A stretch of DNA of 64,000 nucleotides from Salegentibacter echinorum (GTDB lineage: Bacteria > Bacteroidota > Bacteroidia > Flavobacteriales > Flavobacteriaceae), in the NCBI RefSeq assembly GCF_900129445.1, contig NZ_FQVT01000004.1, forward strand, positions 310,001 through 374,000. Reading direction: 5' to 3'. The notes under the pieces were generated by a model. It was given only the letters and a program-made list of their open reading frames with translations. It was not told where the DNA came from and ran no database searches. The first letter of the stretch is position 1. The number at the start of each line of letters is the position of its first letter. This document shows, piece by piece, positions 17,274 through 25,664 of this stretch. A program made the translations under genes and the position numbers.

Positions 17274-17633
17274 TTAAAAGCGCAAATAGAACCAGGCCCA
17301 ATAGATTAAAAAAAACTGTAGCGGAATTCTAAGGATAAGCAACCATTTTGGCACTCCGGCACCGGCTTTTTTAGAAGAAAGCATATAAAAATGCACCAGG
17401 AAAAACACTATTAACATCAGGATAATCCCATAAACAGCGAGATTCTTGGTTTCAGGAAAAAACAGTAAACAGCCAAAAAATACTTCTGCTATACCGCTTA
17501 GGTAAACCAACATTTTATGCGCCGGTAAATAAGGCGGCATAATGCGCATATAAGTTATAGGTTTTCTAAAATGATTAATACCGGCAATGATATACATTGC
17601 GCCCATAAGGTAGAGATGCCAGGGATATTGCAT
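17274..17633 (-). CDS. DoxX-like four-helix membrane protein
   Basis: Integral inner-membrane protein of 119 residues with four predicted helices (about 5-20, 40-58, 66-86, 98-117). Seen: motif GINHFRKPITYMRIMPPYLP after the first helix, typical of the DoxX-like group common in Bacteroidota. DoxX relatives have been linked to thiosulfate:quinone oxidation or redox homeostasis, but single-gene members lack an established role. It lies between alkB and the hybrid kinase, separated from each by more than 100 bp, so it is probably a single-gene unit. Confidence 0.82.
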   Translation of the reverse strand: MQYPWHLYLMGAMYIIAGINHFRKPITYMRIMPPYLPAHKMLVYLSGIAEVFFGCLLFFPETKNLAVYGIILMLIVFFLVHFYMLSSKKAGAGVPKWLLILRIPLQFFLIYWAWFYLRF

Positions 17634-17734
17634 AAATTAAATATAGGTTTTAGGCTTAAAATATACTACCGATTTTGGGATTATTTATAGTGAAATTTTT
17701 AAAAAATTGTATAATTAATTAAAATAGAATAAAT

Positions 17735-17760
17735 TGCAGGTCTTAACCTGCACTTAACCT
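17735..17760 (+). promoter_or_regulatory. Palindrome and 11-bp direct repeat before the hybrid kinase
   Basis: TGCAGGT-CTTA-ACCTGCA (17735-17752) is a perfect 7-bp inverted repeat. Overlapping it, CTTAACCT at 17742-17749 recurs at 17753-17760 with an 11-bp period. The element ends nine bases before the TTG start at 17770, so it would be an operator or a leader hairpin. Confidence 0.55.
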
Positions 17761-17769
17761 TATTGAATA

Positions 17770-19986
17770 TTGAAAAATTATTCCCCCCTATTTTTTCTAT
17801 TCGTTCTACCTTTTATACCGTCAATGGCGCAGGATAGTGCTCCAATTTCGAAAGACAGTCTGGATCATTTAACCGAGATTACTTCAGAATATTTAAATAA
17901 GTACAAATACAAAGATGGTATAGAGAATTCTATGCTACTGCTGGAACACGCCCATAATCAAAATGACGATTATTATGGTTTTCACGCTCATAACTTTTTG
18001 GGTATCGCTTATAATGAATTAAAGGATACAGTTAGGGCAGAAAAGAATTATTTAAAAGCTTTGTCCTATGCGCAGGAGCTTAAAAATGATACCCTGCTCA
18101 TTTATATCTATAACAATTTAGGGAATATTTATTCTGAAAGAAAAGGATATGAAAAAGAAGGCATCAATTACTATAACAAGGTGATAGACCTCGCCGACAG
18201 AATAGAGTTGGAAGACGAAAAGTTGGTGCCTACTGTAAATATTGCCTGGACTTATATGGATGGGGAACGGTATAGAAAAGCTTATCCATATTTAAACAAA
18301 TCGCTAAAATTAGTAGAGGAAGGTGAAGAAAATAATAATGCCCGTTCCCAACTGTATATGCTGTTGGGGAAGTATCACCATAAAACACAATCTTTAGATT
18401 CTGCAGCCTACTATTTTACAGAGGGACTAAGGCTTGCCGAAGAAGATTCCTTAATGCTTCCTGTTGCTCTTATAAGTAAGGATTATGCAAATATGCTTTT
18501 TGAAAAAGGTGATTTTGAAGTTGCCTATAAAAACCTACAAAAACACAACGAGTATAACGGAAAGGTTTTTGAAAAAGACAGGTTGGCGCAAATTGAAGCT
18601 GCCAATGCCAGGTTTGATGTAAACGAATATCAAAGAAATTTAGAAATTTCCCGGAAAGAAAAAGCCTATCAGGACGAGCTTATCGAAAAATCTACCGAGA
18701 AGATTTTGATTATGGTAATCGCCTCCCTGGCGCTTATCGTGACGCTTTTAATCCTGAATAAAATTAATCAGGATCGAAAAAAACTAATCGATCAACTTAG
18801 AGATAGAAATACACAACTGCTGGACTCGCGCGATGAAGCCGAGCGTTTGTCTAAATTAAAAACCGATTTCCTTTCAACTGTTAGTCATGAATTGAGAACA
18901 CCTCTTTATGGTGTTATTGGGCTTACGTCATTACTGTTAGATGATAAAAGCCTTAAAAAGCACGAAAGTGATTTAAAGTCTTTAAAATTTTCGGCAGATT
19001 ATCTCCTGGCGCTAATTAATGATGTATTGCAAATGAATAAAATGGAGTCTAAACAGGTGAAACTGGAGAGTATTCCATTTAATATTAGGGAGTTAATTTT
19101 AAGTATCGTAAACACTTTTGAATTTACCCGGTTACAAAATAACAATAACCTGCAGTATCATATTGGTGACGATGTTCCCGAAAATTTAATAGGTGATCCC
19201 GTGCGTTTATCACAGGTTTTGATGAACCTTGTAGGAAATGCTGTAAAATTTACCGAAGAGGGAAATATTAATATAAGAGTAGCCCTGCAAGCTAAAGTAG
19301 ATGGCAAGGCGATTTTATATTTTGAAGTAAAAGATGACGGTATGGGGATTCCAAAAAGCAAGCAAAAACTTATTTTTGAAGAATTTTCCCAGTTAAAATC
19401 TGCCAATTACAATTACCAGGGTACCGGCCTTGGTTTACCTATTGTAAAACGAATGTTAGAACTGTTTGGCTCTCAAATTCATTTAAAGAGTAAGGAAGGT
19501 CAGGGTGCGGTTTTTTGCTTTAGTTTGAGTTTAAAGGAGAAGCAAACTCCAAAAAAATCTGCCGGATTTTCACACCAGGCTTACGAAGAAAATGAACAAA
19601 ATCCTCAAAAAATCCTGGTGGTAGATGATAATAGGATTAACCAGGTAGTCACCCGAAGAATTTTAGAAAAACAAAATTTTGTTTGCGAGGTTGCCGAAAA
19701 TGGAGTAGAAGCCATAGAGCGGGTACAGACCGCCCATTTTGATCTTATTTTAATGGATCTTAATATGCCTGGAATTAACGGTATGGAAACAACACAGCGA
19801 ATAAGAGAGTTTAATCCTGAGGTGCCTATCGTGGCGCTTACTGCTGTGGAGATTGAAGAAGTGAGAAAGGAGATTTATGAGTCTGGTATGAATGATATTA
19901 TTGTAAAACCTTATGAACCGGAACGTTTCTATCAAATCCTAAGACGAAACCTTAGCGGAAGCTCTAAGGTGCTTGCAGAAAAATAG
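17770..19986 (+). CDS. Hybrid sensor histidine kinase with TPR sensor
   Basis: Membrane hybrid kinase of 738 residues. Seen in order: signal peptide 1-20 (cut after SMA), a periplasmic TPR-like region at about 25-290, one transmembrane helix at about 312-331, HisKA dimerisation with phospho-accepting H373 (STVSHELRTPLYGVIG), HATPase with N and G boxes (LMNLVGNAVKFTEEG; DDGMGIPKSKQ; GTGLGLPIVKRM), and a C-terminal receiver with phospho-accepting D663 (MDLNMPG) and K713 (IIVKPYEPE). There is no DNA-binding output, so it must signal to another protein. The start is TTG: a stop at 17764 excludes upstream starts and only TTG keeps the signal peptide. Confidence 0.93.
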   Translation: MKNYSPLFFLFVLPFIPSMAQDSAPISKDSLDHLTEITSEYLNKYKYKDGIENSMLLLEHAHNQNDDYYGFHAHNFLGIAYNELKDTVRAEKNYLKALSYAQELKNDTLLIYIYNNLGNIYSERKGYEKEGINYYNKVIDLADRIELEDEKLVPTVNIAWTYMDGERYRKAYPYLNKSLKLVEEGEENNNARSQLYMLLGKYHHKTQSLDSAAYYFTEGLRLAEEDSLMLPVALISKDYANMLFEKGDFEVAYKNLQKHNEYNGKVFEKDRLAQIEAANARFDVNEYQRNLEISRKEKAYQDELIEKSTEKILIMVIASLALIVTLLILNKINQDRKKLIDQLRDRNTQLLDSRDEAERLSKLKTDFLSTVSHELRTPLYGVIGLTSLLLDDKSLKKHESDLKSLKFSADYLLALINDVLQMNKMESKQVKLESIPFNIRELILSIVNTFEFTRLQNNNNLQYHIGDDVPENLIGDPVRLSQVLMNLVGNAVKFTEEGNINIRVALQAKVDGKAILYFEVKDDGMGIPKSKQKLIFEEFSQLKSANYNYQGTGLGLPIVKRMLELFGSQIHLKSKEGQGAVFCFSLSLKEKQTPKKSAGFSHQAYEENEQNPQKILVVDDNRINQVVTRRILEKQNFVCEVAENGVEAIERVQTAHFDLILMDLNMPGINGMETTQRIREFNPEVPIVALTAVEIEEVRKEIYESGMNDIIVKPYEPERFYQILRRNLSGSSKVLAEK

Positions 19987-20120
19987 TTTTTAGCTTCAAT
20001 AAAAAATATTTCGAAGTCTTTTAGTTCTAGTTTAGGGCTGCGCTGATAAAATCTTAATTTATGGTTCAGAATCTTTCGTCTTAATTTAGAACAGTAGACT
20101 AAGTTTTCCAGAGTTAAGTA

Positions 20121-20152
20121 AGAGAGAAGATTCTTCCTACGTCGGAATGACA
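20121..20152 (-). repeat. Half-copy of the array repeat, inverted
   Basis: GAAGATTCTTCCTACGTCGG followed by AATGACA is the left arm of the 2.5-4.2 kb unit on the minus strand; no right arm follows. Confidence 0.75.
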
Positions 20153-20442
20153 GCTCATTAAAACAGCAATAGCTTGATTAGACCATAGTTAATCTTTTCA
20201 AATTTTCTTACTGTATGTTCAATTTATCAGTTTATAAAAAAGCTGTTTTAAAAAGTATAAAGTAAGCTCTTTACGTCGTAATAGTTTTAGGATTGCTTCG
20301 TGCCGCGCAATGACGATCCCCAGAATACGTGAGATAGCCATTAACTTCAGTTTAATCAAAAATTAAACTGAATATCCTTAAAGAAGAATACCGATTATTT
20401 TGTGTTTTCTAAGTCAAATTCGTTACTAAAAATCCTTAAAAT

Positions 20443-20488
20443 AAGAAACCTCACAATCCTGATGGTTGTAGGATTATGAGGTTTTCTT
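20443..20488 (-). terminator. Terminator after htpG
   Basis: A long stem (AAGAAACCTCACAATCCT against AGGATTATGAGGTTTTCTT) around GATGGTTGT. Read on the minus strand it is followed by the T-rich TTTCTTATTTT. It lies about 37 bp beyond the htpG stop. Confidence 0.75.
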
Positions 20489-20524
20489 GATTTTATACCC
20501 GAAAACGGATATTCACAAAATCAA

Positions 20525-22411
20525 TTATTTTACCATTTCATAGCTGCGTTTTACGAAATTGGTCAACTCTTCTCCTTTTAGAAGGTTTTGTGACAATCTC
20601 GCAAGATCCAGGGAATGCTTAATAAGACGTTCCTGTTTCTTGGCAGTTTTGGTATTTAATATTTCTGAAATTAATGGGTGGTTGGTGTTCACCGCAAGGT
20701 TATACATTTCTGGCATATTGCCCATGCCAAACATACCCCCGCCACCGGTTTGCTGCATTTCTTTCATTCGTCGCATAAACTCGGGTTGCGTGATTAATAG
20801 CGGGGCAGCATCACTGTCCATCGCTTCCATTTGTACGGTATATTTTTCCTTAGGGATTACCTTTTCGAAATCTTCTTTTAATTTCTCTTTTTCTTCATCA
20901 GAAAGTTTTGAAACCTTTTCTTCATCTTTTTTGATGAGGTTATCTACCTGATCTGAATCTACTCTTACAAAAGAAGTATTTTCTTTCTCGCCTTCCATCT
21001 TTTGAAGTAAGTGCGATACTATTGGAGAATCCAGTAATAATACTTTATAACCTTTTGCTTTTGCAGCCTCAATATAACTGTGCTGCTCATCTTGATTGGA
21101 TGCATAAAGCACAACCAGTTTACCATCCTTATCGGTTTGGTTGTCTTTTATTTTCTCCTGCAGTTCATCAAAAGTATAATACTCATTATCTACCGTTGGG
21201 TAAAGTGCGAATTTTTGCGCTTTCTCATAAAATTTATCTTCAGAAAGCATACCATATTCAATAACGATTTTAATATCGTTCCATTTTTGTTCAAAATCCT
21301 CACGGTTATTATTGAAAAGGGATTTTAGCTTATCGGCTACTTTCCTAGTAATATAGCTGGAAATCTTTTTAACAGCGCCGTCTGCCTGTAGGTAAGAACG
21401 GGAAACGTTTAACGGAATATCTGGAGAATCAATTACCCCGCGTAGCATCGTTAAAAATTCCGGAACAATACCTTCAACATTATCGGTTACAAAAACCTGA
21501 TTTTGGTAAAGCTGAATTTTATCTTTCTGGATGTTCATATCCTGGGTCATCTTTGGGAAATAAAGAATTCCTGTAAGGTTAAAAGGATAATCAACATTTA
21601 AGTGAATATGAAATAGTGGCTCCTCAAACTGCATGGGGTATAACTCCCTGTAGAAACCCTTATAATCCTCATCTTTTAAATCGGTTGGCTGCTTGGTCCA
21701 GGCCGGGCTGGGATTATTGATGATGTTATCTACCGTCTTAGTCTCGGGTTTAGCATCCTCGGGAGCATCTTCCGGTAATGGTAAAGTTTCTTCCCTGGTT
21801 CCAAATTTAATTGGAATAGGCATAAACTTATTGTACTTGGTTAATAACTCCTGGATCCTGTTTTCTTCCAAAAACTCTTTTTCATCATCATTTATATGAA
21901 GAATGATTTCTGTACCGTGCTCTTTTTTATCGGCATCTTCCAGGGTAAATTCTGTAGTACCCTCGCAAACCCAATGTGCAGCAGGCTCATCTTTATAAGA
22001 TTTGGTAAGGATTTCTACTTTGTTAGCTACCATAAAGGCCGAGTAAAAACCAAGCCCAAAATGACCAATAATACCGCTATCCTGTGCAGAGTCCTTGTAT
22101 TTTTCCAAGAATTCTTCTGCACCAGAAAAAGCTACTTCATTAATGTATTTTTCAACTTCTTCTTTGGTCATCCCCACGCCCTGGTCTATCACGTGAAGTT
22201 TCTTTCCTTCTTTGTCAATCTTCACCTCAATTACAGGATCGCCATATTTTACATCGGTTTCCCCAATATCAGTAAGGTGCTTTAATTTTAAGGTTGCATC
22301 TGTAGCATTAGAGATTAACTCCCTAAGGAATATCTCGTGGTCACTGTAAAGGAATTTCTTTATCAGTGGAAAAATGTTCTCAACAGATACATTAATCTTT
22401 CCGGTTGCCAT
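20525..22411 (-). CDS. htpG: Chaperone HtpG (Hsp90)
   Basis: Cytoplasmic Hsp90 ATPase chaperone. Seen: the N-terminal GHKL ATPase with LRELISNATDATLK, the DQGVGMTKEE Mg/ATP loop and GHFGLGFYSAFMVA lid motif, followed by middle domain (LYFPKMTQDM; LNVSRSYLQ) and a C-terminal dimerisation domain. The frame is open for 44 codons upstream, but the universal Hsp90 start (MATGKINVSVENIFP) is at 22411, giving 628 residues, the normal bacterial length. A CTGACA direct repeat lies about 70 bp upstream of that ATG. Own terminator downstream. Confidence 0.97.
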   Translation of the reverse strand: MATGKINVSVENIFPLIKKFLYSDHEIFLRELISNATDATLKLKHLTDIGETDVKYGDPVIEVKIDKEGKKLHVIDQGVGMTKEEVEKYINEVAFSGAEEFLEKYKDSAQDSGIIGHFGLGFYSAFMVANKVEILTKSYKDEPAAHWVCEGTTEFTLEDADKKEHGTEIILHINDDEKEFLEENRIQELLTKYNKFMPIPIKFGTREETLPLPEDAPEDAKPETKTVDNIINNPSPAWTKQPTDLKDEDYKGFYRELYPMQFEEPLFHIHLNVDYPFNLTGILYFPKMTQDMNIQKDKIQLYQNQVFVTDNVEGIVPEFLTMLRGVIDSPDIPLNVSRSYLQADGAVKKISSYITRKVADKLKSLFNNNREDFEQKWNDIKIVIEYGMLSEDKFYEKAQKFALYPTVDNEYYTFDELQEKIKDNQTDKDGKLVVLYASNQDEQHSYIEAAKAKGYKVLLLDSPIVSHLLQKMEGEKENTSFVRVDSDQVDNLIKKDEEKVSKLSDEEKEKLKEDFEKVIPKEKYTVQMEAMDSDAAPLLITQPEFMRRMKEMQQTGGGGMFGMGNMPEMYNLAVNTNHPLISEILNTKTAKKQERLIKHSLDLARLSQNLLKGEELTNFVKRSYEMVK

Positions 22412-22480
22412 ATATTTTCGATTTTTAATAATATTTATAAGTACAATTCTATAGTCAAAAAAAATACCACGAAATGCTCG

Positions 22481-22494
22481 CTGACAAACTGACA
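22481..22494. promoter_or_regulatory. CTGACA direct repeat upstream of htpG
   Basis: CTGACA-AA-CTGACA on the plus strand, 70 bp upstream of the htpG ATG. On the coding strand it reads TGTCAGTTTGTCAG. It could be a heat-shock operator; no CIRCE element is present. Confidence 0.4.
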
Positions 22495-22581
22495 TAAGAT
22501 GTAAGTACGAAAGTCTATTTTCGTCTAATTTCTTGGTAAACAAATGCCCATAAAATATTTAACAAATAATTTGTTTAATAT

Positions 22582-22614
22582 TTTGAATTTAAAGTTAAAC
22601 AAGGTTTATCTTTG
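22582..22614 (+). promoter_or_regulatory. Bacteroidota-type promoter for the TetR/AarF operon
   Basis: TTTG at 22582-22585, a 21-bp spacer, then TATCTTTG at 22607-22614. It lies 18 bp before the ATG at 22632. Confidence 0.7.
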
Positions 22615-22631
22615 AAAAAGAATTAGAAATT

Positions 22632-23318
22632 ATGGCAACGACTAAAAAAAATACTCCAACAAAAAAAACCGTACAACAAAAAGCTTTAAGTAGAGATCGT
22701 CTAATCGCAATGTACATGGATTACGTTCTGGAAAATGAAAAGCGACCTAAAACGGTTTACAAGTTTTGCAAGGAGCATAATATTAAAGAAGAAGAATTTT
22801 ATAATTTCTTCGGAAGTTTTGAAGGTTTGCGTAAAGGCATTTGGAAAAACTTCTACGAATATACTATAGCAGCAATTAACAAGAGTAAGGAATATGAGAG
22901 CTTTGGTAATCGGGAAAAAATGCTGACTTTCTATTTCACCTTTTTTGAAATGCTTACCGCTAACAGGAGTTATGTGCTTTTTTCGCTTAAGGAATATGAA
23001 AGTAATATGAAAAACCTTGTACAATTAAGCGGACTTAGAAAAAATGTAAAGCATTTTGCTGCCGATTTGATTAGGGATGAAAATGCTGAAAAATCGATAA
23101 GCGCATTACAACAATCTGAAAGAATTTTTTCTGAAGCGGCCTGGGTACAGCTTATGTTTTTAATGAAATTTTGGATGGACGACAATTCCGCTCAATTTGA
23201 AAGTACCGATGTAGCTATAGAAAAATCTGTAAATACAGTTTTTGATGTATTTGATAATACCCCGTTAGAGCGGGTAATTGACCTTGGAAAATTTCTGTGG
23301 AAAGAAAAAAGGGCGTAA
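22632..23318 (+). CDS. TetR-like transcriptional regulator
   Basis: DNA-binding regulator-like protein of 228 residues. Seen: a basic N-terminal tail (1-18), a TetR-type helix-turn-helix region at about 20-65 (DRLIAMYMDYVLENEKRPKT; FCKEHNIKEEEFYNFFGSFEG) and an all-helical ligand or partner domain. The recognition helix is acidic and less canonical than in efflux regulators, so DNA binding is likely but not certain. It is the first gene of a two-gene unit with the ABC1/AarF kinase (six-base gap), and has a good promoter. This pairing suggests control of, or interaction with, the kinase. Confidence 0.8.
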   Translation: MATTKKNTPTKKTVQQKALSRDRLIAMYMDYVLENEKRPKTVYKFCKEHNIKEEEFYNFFGSFEGLRKGIWKNFYEYTIAAINKSKEYESFGNREKMLTFYFTFFEMLTANRSYVLFSLKEYESNMKNLVQLSGLRKNVKHFAADLIRDENAEKSISALQQSERIFSEAAWVQLMFLMKFWMDDNSAQFESTDVAIEKSVNTVFDVFDNTPLERVIDLGKFLWKEKRA

Positions 23319-23324
23319 AAAATT

Positions 23325-24632
23325 ATGAAAACAATAGACAACATACCAACTGGAAAGATAGGGCGCACGAGTAAACTTGTGCAAACCGGGGCTAAATTAG
23401 GTGGAAACTATCTAAAATATTACAGCAAAAAAGCTTTTAATTCAGAACATACCCGCGATGAATTAGACCAGAGTAATGCCGATGATATTTACGATAGCCT
23501 TAAAAGCCTTAAAGGTAGCGCGTTAAAAGTAGCGCAAATGCTGTCTATGGAAAAAAGCTTATTGCCCAATGCTTATGTTGAAAAGTTTAGTTTGGCGCAA
23601 TTTAGCGTGCCGCCGCTTTCAGCACCTTTGGTAAGAAAGACGTTTAAAAAATATAATGGAGCTTTCCCTGAAGATTTATACGATAGTTTTGCAACAAATT
23701 CTGTAAACGCTGCCAGTATTGGGCAGGTGCACAGGGCCGAGAAGAATGGGAAAAAACTTGCTGTGAAAATTCAATATCCCGGCGTTGCAGATAGTATAAG
23801 TTCAGATTTAGCGATGGTTAAACCCATTGCGACGAGAATGTTCAATCTTCAGGGTAAAGATTCTGAGAAATATTTTAAAGAAGTTGAAGGAAAACTTTTA
23901 GAAGAAACAGATTATGTTTTGGAGGTAAAGCAGAGTAAAGAGATTTCTGAAGCTTGCGCACATATTTCCAACCTTAAATTTCCGAAGTATTATGAAGATC
24001 TTTCTAGCGAACGTATTATCACGATGGACTGGATGGAAGGCAAGCACTTAAGTGAATTTGCTAAAGAGAATACTAGCCAGGAGAAAGCAAATAGAGTAGG
24101 GCAGGCGCTTTGGGATTTTTATATGTACCAAATGCACCAACTAAAAGAAGTGCACGCCGATCCCCACCCCGGAAATTTTCTAATTAATCATGCAGGGGAA
24201 CTAATAGCCATAGACTTTGGATGCATTAAAAAAGTGCCGGAAGATTTTTATGTACCGTATTTTGAACTGGCAAAGAGAGAGAATATAAACGATCCGGAAT
24301 TTTTCAACAAAAAGCTTTTTCAGCTGGAAATACTGCGAGAAGATGATTCTGAACGGGAAATAACTTATTTTTCTGAATTGTTCTATGAGATGTTAAGTCT
24401 GTTTACCAGTCCGTTTCACGAGAAAACTTTCGATTTTGCCGACGGAAAATTTTGGGAATCGATCACTCAACTTAGTGAGAAATATAGTAAAGATAGCGAG
24501 TTAAGAAAGATGAATGGTAATAGGGGAAGTAAACACTTCCTTTATATAAATCGTACTTTTTTCGGCTTGTATAACCTGTTGCACGATCTTAAAGCAAAAG
24601 TAAAAATAAAGAATTACGAAAATTATATGTAA
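23325..24632 (+). CDS. ABC1/AarF (UbiB/ADCK) family atypical kinase
   Basis: Atypical protein-kinase-like ATPase of 435 residues. In ubiquinone organisms this family supports CoQ synthesis; this lineage should use menaquinone, so the role here is open. Seen: the N-terminal signature region with ALKVAQMLSMEKSLLP (a KxAQ variant of KxGQ, with the A-rich NAASIGQVH loop near residue 127 in place of a P-loop), the VAIK-like lysine in LAVKIQYPG, catalytic HADPHPGNF near residue 283, and IAIDFGCIK with the metal-binding Asp. It follows the TetR-like gene by six bases and has a strong terminator. Confidence 0.9.
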   Translation: MKTIDNIPTGKIGRTSKLVQTGAKLGGNYLKYYSKKAFNSEHTRDELDQSNADDIYDSLKSLKGSALKVAQMLSMEKSLLPNAYVEKFSLAQFSVPPLSAPLVRKTFKKYNGAFPEDLYDSFATNSVNAASIGQVHRAEKNGKKLAVKIQYPGVADSISSDLAMVKPIATRMFNLQGKDSEKYFKEVEGKLLEETDYVLEVKQSKEISEACAHISNLKFPKYYEDLSSERIITMDWMEGKHLSEFAKENTSQEKANRVGQALWDFYMYQMHQLKEVHADPHPGNFLINHAGELIAIDFGCIKKVPEDFYVPYFELAKRENINDPEFFNKKLFQLEILREDDSEREITYFSELFYEMLSLFTSPFHEKTFDFADGKFWESITQLSEKYSKDSELRKMNGNRGSKHFLYINRTFFGLYNLLHDLKAKVKIKNYENYM

Positions 24633-24672
24633 ACGTTCATAATTAGATTATTGATTTATTGGTTAGGTTGTG

Positions 24673-24710
24673 AAAAAGCGTGGTTACCTTCTTTGGTAAG
24701 TGCGCTTTTT
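24673..24710 (+). terminator. Terminator after the AarF-like gene
   Basis: AAAAAGCG-TG-GTTACC pairs with GGTAA-GTG-CGCTTTTT around TTCTTT, with a T tail. It starts 41 bp after the stop and rules out a spurious 63-residue frame at 24651. Confidence 0.8.
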
Positions 24711-24826
24711 CTGTTTTACTCATTAATCAAGATTTCTACACTTATTCTAAAGCTCTCGTGCTTGTTTCAAAATCAAAATAATCTCTCTATAATGAAGGTA
24801 TCTCAAAAGTACTGTGTTACAGGAGC

Positions 24827-24926
24827 TGTCATTCCGACGTAAGAGGAATCTTTTCTTTTAGAATAAAGATTCTTCACTCCGCAAGCTTAGCTTGTCTTGA
24901 GCGAAGTCGAAAGGTTCTGAATGACA
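24827..24926 (+). repeat. Isolated copy of the array repeat with a 20-bp insertion
   Basis: TGTCATTCCGACG at 24827 to GAATGACA at 24926. The unit is 100 bp because an extra TTGTCTTGAGCGAAGTCG-type block lies in the right arm. The 3' end of the broken toxin gene is 20 bp away. Confidence 0.85.
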
Positions 24927-24945
24927 ATTCGTGATATTATCAACA

Positions 24946-25235
24946 CTAGAGCTGTTTTTTATTGTCTTGCCTATTATCCCAAAATGAAACTATTTCGATG
25001 GTATCATTTTTAATTTCATAGAAAATCAGATAGACTTTCATTGGTATTACGCGTGTTTTTTTATTTGACGTTAAACGTCCAATAAATTCACTTTTTGAAA
25101 GAGTATCTAGTAAATCTTCTGTTTCATCAAGAAGGATTAGACTATATGCAGCAGATTTATTTCAATATAGAATTCAAGAATATCTCTAAACTCCGATTTG
25201 GCTATATTCGACCAAATTATTTTTTTGTTAGACAT
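24946..25235 (-). pseudogene. RelE/ParE-type toxin, one-base frameshift
   Basis: Reading from ATG 25235 gives MSNKKIIWSNIAKSEFRDIL and then, at about residue 26, the frame is lost and stops after LLHIV. Dropping one base in an A run near 25156 restores a normal ParE/RelE-like toxin: KSAAYSLILLDETEDLLDTL, then a C-terminal half with RVIPMKVYLIFYEI and EIVSFWDNRQD. Total length is 96 codons plus two bases. The start overlaps the antitoxin stop by 19 bases, the usual antitoxin-first order. Either a real inactivating deletion (AAAA to AAA) or a sequencing error. The predicted activity would be mRNA cleavage or gyrase inhibition; the family alone cannot tell. Confidence 0.8.
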
Positions 25236-25453
25236 TCTTTCATTTCTGAAATTACAGATTCGTTATTTGAAAACAGACCTTTTTTTATTTGTTCTCTACC
25301 AATTGAAATTGCATCTTCTTGTTCAGAGGATAATTGATAGAGCTCTTGTTCGGATGTGTCAAATATTGTCTGAAGGGCTTTTAAAAAGTTTAAATCTTTA
25401 GACTCCTTAATTCTCGAAATCAAGTTGCTTTTTATTTGAGAAGTCATATCCAT
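25217..25453 (-). CDS. Antitoxin-like protein of a type II toxin-antitoxin pair
   Basis: Probable antitoxin of 78 residues. Seen: a helical N-terminal part (SQIKSNLISRIKESKDLNFLKA), and the C-terminal pattern QEDAISIGREQIKKG..SNNESVISEMKECL, characteristic of the small antitoxins paired with RelE/ParE toxins in Bacteroidota. Start chosen at ATG 25453 (MDMTSQIK); the frame is open nine codons further up (25480) and ATG 25447 is also possible. It lies upstream of and overlaps the frameshifted toxin. A working antitoxin beside a dead toxin is a common decay state. Confidence 0.75.
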   Translation of the reverse strand: MDMTSQIKSNLISRIKESKDLNFLKALQTIFDTSEQELYQLSSEQEDAISIGREQIKKGLFSNNESVISEMKECLTKK

Positions 25454-25601
25454 TTTAATTCGATTTATGGTATTTATCAAAATTAGTGTTATTTGTTCAA
25501 TTCTCTATTTCTTGCGTATTAGTTTTTATGTTTGTCAATACTGGTTAATCACACCCTATAATTTTTGAAAACAATCCAGATTAAACTAAATTTTCAGAAA
25601 A

Positions 25602-25644
25602 AAAAGCCCAAATTCACTGGAATTATTCGTGAATTTGGGCTTTT
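25602..25644 (-). terminator. Terminator after the S9 peptidase gene
   Basis: AAAGCCCAAATTCAC pairs with GTGAATTTGGGCTTT. On the minus strand the stem is followed by eight T. About 20 bp beyond the stop at 25665. Confidence 0.9.
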
Positions 25645-25664
25645 ATAGAATCAAAAACTCCGGA

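Larger units (their letters stand above)
19987..20524. other. Intergenic gap with two repeat fragments and a terminator
   Basis: 538 bp without a gene. It holds an inverted left half of the array repeat at 20121-20152 (ending GTCGGAATGACA), half of the CGTCATTGCG family at 20291-20314, and the htpG terminator at 20443-20488. Confidence 0.7.

Noticed and set aside
22412-22543. 44-codon N-terminal extension of htpG
   Set aside because: The conserved Hsp90 N-terminus begins at 22411, and the extension covers the likely promoter region.
24651-24842. 63-residue frame after the AarF-like gene
   Set aside because: It runs straight across a strong terminator and into a dispersed repeat.
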